A stretch of 10,816 nt of DNA from CAZAPZ01 sp964487285. Its GTDB lineage: Bacteria; Campylobacterota_A; Desulfurellia; JAADFJ01. The position numbers and the translations under genes are program-made. Shown one piece after another: positions 6,762 through 10,816 of the stretch. The stretch covers positions 1 through 10,816 of the forward strand of contig CAZAPZ010000052.1 of NCBI GenBank assembly GCA_964487285.1, written 5' to 3'. The notes under the pieces were generated by a model. The model did no database searches, was not told the DNA's origin, and worked only from the letters and a program-made list of their open reading frames with translations. Every line of letters begins with the position of its first letter. Within the stretch, counting starts at the first letter, position 1.

Positions 6762-8599
6762 ACTCATATACTAACAAATTATTGCGCGTGAATTTAACAG
6801 ATCGTACCATTAAGGTGGAAACGGTAAGCAGGAAGTGGCGGAATGAATATATAGGCGGCAGGGGGATGGCAACAAAATACCTAATCGAAGAGATTGACCC
6901 AAAAGTTGATCCGTTGTCTAAAGAGAATAAACTTATTTTTGTAGCAGGGCCGTTGACCGGTACTACAGCTCCTACGGGAGCGCGATATATGGTTGTTACC
7001 AAAAGCCCTCTTACGGGGCTCATAGCTTGTTCTAACGCCGGTGGATATTTTGGTGCAGAGCTTAAATTTGCAGGATATGATATGATCATTTTTGAAGGAG
7101 CGTCTGAAACGCCGGTATATTTATCAATTTATAACGATGATGTTTCATTAAAAGATGCCTCAAAATACTGGGGCAAAGGCGTATGGGAAACCGATGAATC
7201 GATACGGCGTGATTTTGGTGATGCAGAAGCCAGAGTCTCGGTTATTGGACCTGCCGGCGAGAATCGGGTATTATTCAGCTCAATTATGAATGAAAAACAT
7301 AGGGCTGCCGGCAGAAGCGGTGTCGGTGCGGTTATGGGTTCAAAAAAATTAAAGGCTGTGATTGTTAGAGGAACAAGAGGAATTGGAATTGCCAATCCAA
7401 AACAATTTTTTGACGCAGTTGATGTTGCTGAAAAAATTATGCAGGAATCTCCTGTAACAGGACAGGCGCTCCCTGCATATGGCACGGCGGTGTTAGTCAA
7501 TGTCATGAATGAATACGGCGGACTGCCGTCTAATAATTTCAGGGGAGCGCAATTTAAGAACGCAGATAAAGTCAGCGGAGAAACTTTGGCTGACACAAGG
7601 CTTGTTGCAAAGAAAGCATGTTTTTCTTGTAATATTGCATGCGGAAGAGTTACGAAACTGCCCAATGATGCAGCGGAAAAATATATGATTAGTACAAGTG
7701 CAAGAAGTTTTAAAAATGCAGGGGAGGGTCCTGAATACGAAAGTATATGGGCTATGGCACCACTATGCGGTATAGATGATATAGATGCTCTCATAAAAGC
7801 TAACTGGATTTGCAACGATATGGGCATGGATCCTATCACATTCGGCTCAACTCTTGCAGCTGCGATGGAACTTTATGATGTTGGAGCTATTGATGAAGCA
7901 ACCACAGGAATGCCGCTTCATTTCGGCAATGCCGAGGCGATTGTGGTGATGGCCGGTAATGTAGGATATCGCAAAGGTTTTGGCAATGAAATAGCCGAAG
8001 GATCGTATAAACTTTGTAAAAAATATGAACATCCTGAGTTTTTCATGGGAGTCAATAAACAGGAGTTTCCAGCATATGACCCGCGGTCGGTTCAAGGTAT
8101 AGGTTTAGCATACGCAACCAATAATAGAGGGGCTGATCATCTCAGAGGATATACTATCGCATCGGAGATAATGGGTATTCCTGAAAAAACCGATCCGGCG
8201 GTAACGGAAGGAAAGGCTGCACTGACAAAAGCTTTTCAGGATGCAGGATCAGTGGTTGACAGTTGCGGATTGTGCGCTTTTTCCACATTTGCCATTGGCA
8301 TGCCTGAAATTGTGCCTTTGTTGAATGCTGCAGCTGATACCGATTATACTGTTGATAGTGTGCTGAAGGCAGGAGAAAGAATTTGGAATATGGAGCGACA
8401 ATTTAACATGAATACAGGACTTACGGCTGCGAATGATACACTTCCAAAACGAATATTAGAAGGCAAAATTCCATCCGGCCCTACAAAAGGCATGGTAAAC
8501 CATCTTTCCGATATGCTTCCCGAATATTATCAACTGAGAGGCTGGGATAGTAACGGCGTTCCAACCGATGAGAAATTGAAAGAACTTGGTTTAAAATAG
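6758..8599 (+). CDS. aorB: Tungsten-dependent aldehyde:ferredoxin oxidoreductase, catalytic subunit
   Basis: This enzyme oxidises aldehydes to acids, or reduces acids at low potential, at a tungsten bis-pyranopterin site with a nearby [4Fe-4S] cluster. The 613-residue length fits the family (Pyrococcus furiosus AOR, 605). Cluster ligands C288, C291 and C295 (CFSCNIAC) have the same numbers as in P. furiosus AOR, and the fourth is C506 in DSCGLC. R76 in APTGAR, E326 in GPEYES and H461 in GADH correspond to residues described near the cofactor (Arg76, Glu313, His448, from memory). N-terminal GGRGMATKYLIEEI and the C-terminal PEYYQLRGWD segment are diagnostic. No signal peptide is seen. GGGAGG at 6745-6750 precedes the overlapping ATG. 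Substrate cannot be told from sequence. BamB-type enzymes are relatives, but no Bam partners are here. Confidence 0.93.
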   Translation: MNSYTNKLLRVNLTDRTIKVETVSRKWRNEYIGGRGMATKYLIEEIDPKVDPLSKENKLIFVAGPLTGTTAPTGARYMVVTKSPLTGLIACSNAGGYFGAELKFAGYDMIIFEGASETPVYLSIYNDDVSLKDASKYWGKGVWETDESIRRDFGDAEARVSVIGPAGENRVLFSSIMNEKHRAAGRSGVGAVMGSKKLKAVIVRGTRGIGIANPKQFFDAVDVAEKIMQESPVTGQALPAYGTAVLVNVMNEYGGLPSNNFRGAQFKNADKVSGETLADTRLVAKKACFSCNIACGRVTKLPNDAAEKYMISTSARSFKNAGEGPEYESIWAMAPLCGIDDIDALIKANWICNDMGMDPITFGSTLAAAMELYDVGAIDEATTGMPLHFGNAEAIVVMAGNVGYRKGFGNEIAEGSYKLCKKYEHPEFFMGVNKQEFPAYDPRSVQGIGLAYATNNRGADHLRGYTIASEIMGIPEKTDPAVTEGKAALTKAFQDAGSVVDSCGLCAFSTFAIGMPEIVPLLNAAADTDYTVDSVLKAGERIWNMERQFNMNTGLTAANDTLPKRILEGKIPSGPTKGMVNHLSDMLPEYYQLRGWDSNGVPTDEKLKELGLK

Positions 8600-9853
8600 A
8601 TGGCTGAAAAGTTTTTAATACTTGGTGCCGGGGCTGCCGGCACCAATGCTGCTGCTGCAATAAAAGAGATAAAACCCAATAGCGATGTAACTATTGCATT
8701 TGCAGAAAATCATGCTTACAGCAGAATGGTTACACCCTATTACTTGACATCTGTTGCTTCAAAAATTAGCCTTTATCAAAGCAATGAAAAAAAGCTGTCA
8801 AATTTAGATGTTTTACTTATGCCTAAGTACAAAGCTGCAAGCATTGATAGACGTAAAAAAGTTGTTATGTTTGCCAATCGCAAGCTGCTTAATTATGATA
8901 AACTTCTTATTGCAACAGGCTCATCTTCCATTTTGCCTGATAAATGGAAGGGGATAGATAACATAGTGAGCTTATGGGATCTTAAAAATGTAGAGAAATT
9001 TAAGAATGATTTGGCAGATATCAACAAAATTGCAATAATCGGCTCAGGATTTATCGGAATGATTTTTGCAGATAGCCTTCTGAAACTTGGAAAAAGTGTG
9101 ACTATAATTGAGAAGATGCCATATATCATTCCCGGAATGCTGCCTATTACGGCATCGCAGATAATGAAAAATTATATGCAAAAAAAAGGCGTTGACGTAA
9201 TGGTAGACGACAGTGTGGATAGCATTGAACCTTCGGAGCATAAAATAAAGATAAAAACAGCTTCAGGCAAAAAGATTATTGTGAATAAAGCTGTCGCTGC
9301 CATAGGCATAAAGCCAAACATTGATTTTCTTGAAGGCTCCGGAGTTAAAACGGATAATGGTATTTTTGTTGATGAGAATATGAGAACAAACGATGATTCT
9401 ATTTATGCAGCCGGTGATGCCGCAATAGGACAGGTAGTTTATAGTCAAAAGAGGGCAACTCATCCTATCTGGCCTACAGCAGTTGATCATGGATCGATTG
9501 CAGGATATAACATGGCAGGTATAATACGTAAATATAAGGGCAGTCTGCTTTATAATATACTTTCTTATGGCAACCTGCAGTGTGCAAGCTTTGGAAATTG
9601 GGACGATCCCGATGCAAAAATCTTTGAATGGAAAAGTTCTGACAACAGGCAATTCCTGCGGTTTGCAGTAAGGTCAAATAGACTTGTAGGTGCTTCTATA
9701 ATTGGAAACTCTGACAGAATAGGTATGATTAAAGGGATGGTTGAGCAGGCCGTTGTGATAGATGATATTTTGTTATTTGTAAAAAATATTCCCGACTTTA
9801 CAATACCGTTTATGAACTATAACTATCTTACAAACAGTGCATATCAAGGCTAA
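8600..9853 (+). CDS. aorC: FAD-dependent NAD(H) oxidoreductase subunit (AorC-like)
   Basis: This 417-residue protein has the two-dinucleotide-fold flavoprotein layout. The FAD loop is GAGAAG at 9-14, LLIATGSSS follows near 101-109, the NAD loop is GSGFIG at 147-152 with an acidic residue ending the next strand (VTIIEK), which favours NAD over NADP. The second FAD motif is YAAGDAA near 270. Where CoA-disulfide reductases and NADH oxidases have their redox cysteine there is SRMVTPYYL (41-49), so it is not a disulfide enzyme. In this operon it should pass electrons between the ferredoxin subunit and NAD(H). Its ATG directly follows the AOR stop (TAGATG), and no good Shine-Dalgarno sequence is visible, so translation probably depends on ribosomes finishing the AOR gene. 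Confidence 0.85.
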   Translation: MAEKFLILGAGAAGTNAAAAIKEIKPNSDVTIAFAENHAYSRMVTPYYLTSVASKISLYQSNEKKLSNLDVLLMPKYKAASIDRRKKVVMFANRKLLNYDKLLIATGSSSILPDKWKGIDNIVSLWDLKNVEKFKNDLADINKIAIIGSGFIGMIFADSLLKLGKSVTIIEKMPYIIPGMLPITASQIMKNYMQKKGVDVMVDDSVDSIEPSEHKIKIKTASGKKIIVNKAVAAIGIKPNIDFLEGSGVKTDNGIFVDENMRTNDDSIYAAGDAAIGQVVYSQKRATHPIWPTAVDHGSIAGYNMAGIIRKYKGSLLYNILSYGNLQCASFGNWDDPDAKIFEWKSSDNRQFLRFAVRSNRLVGASIIGNSDRIGMIKGMVEQAVVIDDILLFVKNIPDFTIPFMNYNYLTNSAYQG

Positions 9854-10067
9854 GTTTTTTGCATCTCTGAGGAATGATTACGGCAAAGATGCCGTTTATA
9901 ATCTTAAAAACGGCTCAACAATATTGGATCTTTTTAAAGAGATGAAACTTCCTGTCACAATTACAAAAATAGTTCTTGTTAACGGCAAAAGCGTTGAAGG
10001 AAACATGAGTTATAAGCTTGCTGATAACGACATTTTAAGTATTTTCCCTCCCATTGGAGGAGGATAA
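9837..10067 (+). CDS. aorD: MoaD/ThiS-family ubiquitin-like protein, probably tungsten-pterin assembly (AorD-like)
   Basis: This 76-residue beta-grasp protein is typical of MoaD: it starts HIKAKFFASLRNDYGKD, has a central VLVNGKSV turn, and ends DILSIFPPIGGG with the C-terminal Gly-Gly exposed. MoaD proteins deliver sulfur for the pterin dithiolene, so a dedicated copy beside a W-bispterin enzyme makes sense, as with aorD in Aromatoleum. Unlike the carrier at 2380-2589 it has no residue after the glycines. The start is GTG at 9837, 17 bases inside aorC, and gives the usual MoaD N-terminus. No ATG in the next 30 codons fits, and no clear ribosome site is seen, so coupling to aorC is likely. 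Confidence 0.82.
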   Translation: MHIKAKFFASLRNDYGKDAVYNLKNGSTILDLFKEMKLPVTITKIVLVNGKSVEGNMSYKLADNDILSIFPPIGGG

Positions 10068-10167
10068 GCCTCTTTAAGCAATTGTAAAACCGTAAACAAG
10101 AGACAGCAAAGGGGCATTCGCTCCACCATCGTCACCCGTGTAAATATAAAACAGATTTCCGAGGAAA

Positions 10168-10204
10168 CAGGAATCCATCTTTTTAGACGGATTCCTGCAT
10201 TTTA
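10168..10204 (+). terminator. Probable rho-independent terminator after aorD
   Basis: CAGGAATCC (10168-10176) and GGATTCCTG (10189-10197) form a perfect 9-bp stem around a 12-base loop, followed by CATTTTAT. It lies about 100 bases after the aorD stop and 25 bases from the end of the convergent porin gene, so it may stop transcription from both sides. The T-run is short, so efficiency is uncertain. The rest of 10068-10229 shows nothing recognisable. Confidence 0.55.
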
Positions 10205-10229
10205 TGGGAGCTATTGGGTGAAAGTAAGA

Positions 10230-10816
10230 TTAGAACAGATATGAAAACTCTATTGATGCGGTATCCTGATGCATTGTTAAACTTTTTAGCATAGGCTGAG
10301 TGTTTTTATCGCTGTTGTTTACAGTTTTGCTGAATGCATGAATATAGGCAACGGTGAGCTCGGTATGTTTGGTCATCTTGTAGCTTACTCCGGCAGAAAC
10401 ATGAGTTTCAACAATAGCCATTGCCGGCATATTGGCGAGTAGATACTCATTTCTGATAGGATTCTTGGCATAGTTGAATCCGCCGCGAATTGTAAATAAT
10501 TTGTTCAGTTTGTAGGCAACTCCGACTGCCGTTACCCATTGGTTTTTCCATTTGAACGGATAATGTATTGTTTTGCCGTCGCTGCTTATTGTTCCTTTCA
10601 TCATATTTTCTACCATTCCGCTATAATCGGAAAATGCGCCTGCTTTATCAGATGTTATATTAACGGTATTCATAACATTTTTGTAGTTGATAAACTTTTC
10701 GTCAGCTTCAACTCTAAGTTTGGGAGTAACTGCATAGGAAACACCAAAAGAGATTATTCTCGGAGATTCGAGCTTCATTCTTACGGTACCGAAGTTATCG
10801 GTGTTCCATCTGAACT
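10230..10816 (-). CDS. FadL/OmpP1/TodX-family outer-membrane channel, C-terminal part (5' end outside window)
   Basis: The frame is open from the window edge (beginning FRWNTDNFGTVRMKL) to a stop at 10230, giving the last 194 residues. It shows alternating polar/aromatic beta strands: ISFGVSYAVTPKLRVEAD, VTAVGVAYKLNKLFTIRGG, VSAGVSYKMTKHTELTVAY. The final strand ends in SYLF, the C-terminal phenylalanine signal of Gram-negative barrel proteins. The LESPRIISFGVSY and GVAYKLN...TIRGGFNYAKNPI segments are typical of FadL-type channels, which take up long-chain fatty acids or hydrophobic compounds. It converges on the aor operon. An internal ATG at 10778 exists but is not the true start, because coding continues upstream. 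A link to aldehyde metabolism is suggestive only. Confidence 0.75.
   Translation of the reverse strand, partial: FRWNTDNFGTVRMKLESPRIISFGVSYAVTPKLRVEADEKFINYKNVMNTVNITSDKAGAFSDYSGMVENMMKGTISSDGKTIHYPFKWKNQWVTAVGVAYKLNKLFTIRGGFNYAKNPIRNEYLLANMPAMAIVETHVSAGVSYKMTKHTELTVAYIHAFSKTVNNSDKNTQPMLKSLTMHQDTASIEFSYLF

Noticed and set aside
7129..7839. 236-codon open frame on the minus strand inside the AOR gene
   Set aside because: It is antisense to a gene with all cofactor ligands intact. Its sequence is Ser/Ile/Leu-rich with no motif, as expected from the complement of biased codons.
1..10816. tRNA, rRNA, CRISPR, insertion sequences or phage genes
   Set aside because: None seen: no transposase or integrase frames, no direct-repeat array and no cloverleaf-like sequence.

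Overview
The window is an AT-rich bacterial segment holding two adjacent same-strand operons, plus the 3' end of a convergent outer-membrane protein gene. A FadL-type porin means a Gram-negative envelope. A tungsten-type aldehyde oxidoreductase and a siroheme sulfite reductase suggest an anaerobe or facultative anaerobe. Composition and gene content would suit a Deferribacterota-like or similar lineage, but no rRNA or other marker gene is present, so placement is a guess.

Operon 1 (about 46-6216) is a sulfur-assimilation unit built around a small ubiquitin-like sulfur carrier. It contains cysK (cysteine synthase), a MetY-type O-acetylhomoserine sulfhydrylase, a ThiS-like carrier ending Gly-Gly-Gly-Arg, a ThiF/MoeB/HcyF-type E1 enzyme, and one long polypeptide joining a JAMM metalloprotease, a siroheme/[4Fe-4S] sulfite reductase, a helical HEPN-like stretch and a TusA domain. 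The gene set matches the protein-thiocarboxylate methionine pathway known from Wolinella succinogenes (HcyS, HcyF, HcyD, Sir, MetY). In that pathway the JAMM enzyme trims the carrier, the E1 adenylates its C-terminal glycine, sulfite reductase supplies sulfide to make the thiocarboxylate, MetY attaches the homocysteine skeleton, and the JAMM enzyme releases homocysteine. Here protease and reductase are one protein. The operon starts with a good sigma70-type promoter whose -10 lies inside a long two-armed inverted repeat. It ends in what looks like a decayed siroheme synthase (precorrin-2 dehydrogenase) gene.

Operon 2 (about 6217-10204) has its own promoter and encodes a four-cluster ferredoxin (AorA-like), a tungsten aldehyde:ferredoxin oxidoreductase (AorB-like), an FAD/NAD(H) oxidoreductase (AorC-like) and a MoaD-like protein (AorD-like). 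This is the layout of the NAD-linked AOR complex of Aromatoleum aromaticum. It should couple aldehyde oxidation (or acid reduction) at the W-bispterin site through the iron-sulfur chain to NAD(H) at the FAD subunit. A hairpin followed by T residues probably ends the operon.

The last about 590 bases hold, on the minus strand, the C-terminal 194 residues of a FadL/OmpP1/TodX-family outer-membrane channel whose start lies outside the window. The only gene-free stretches are 1-137, 2288-2379, 5992-6275 (mostly the pseudogene remnant and the second promoter) and 10068-10229 (terminator). None exceeds 300 bases.
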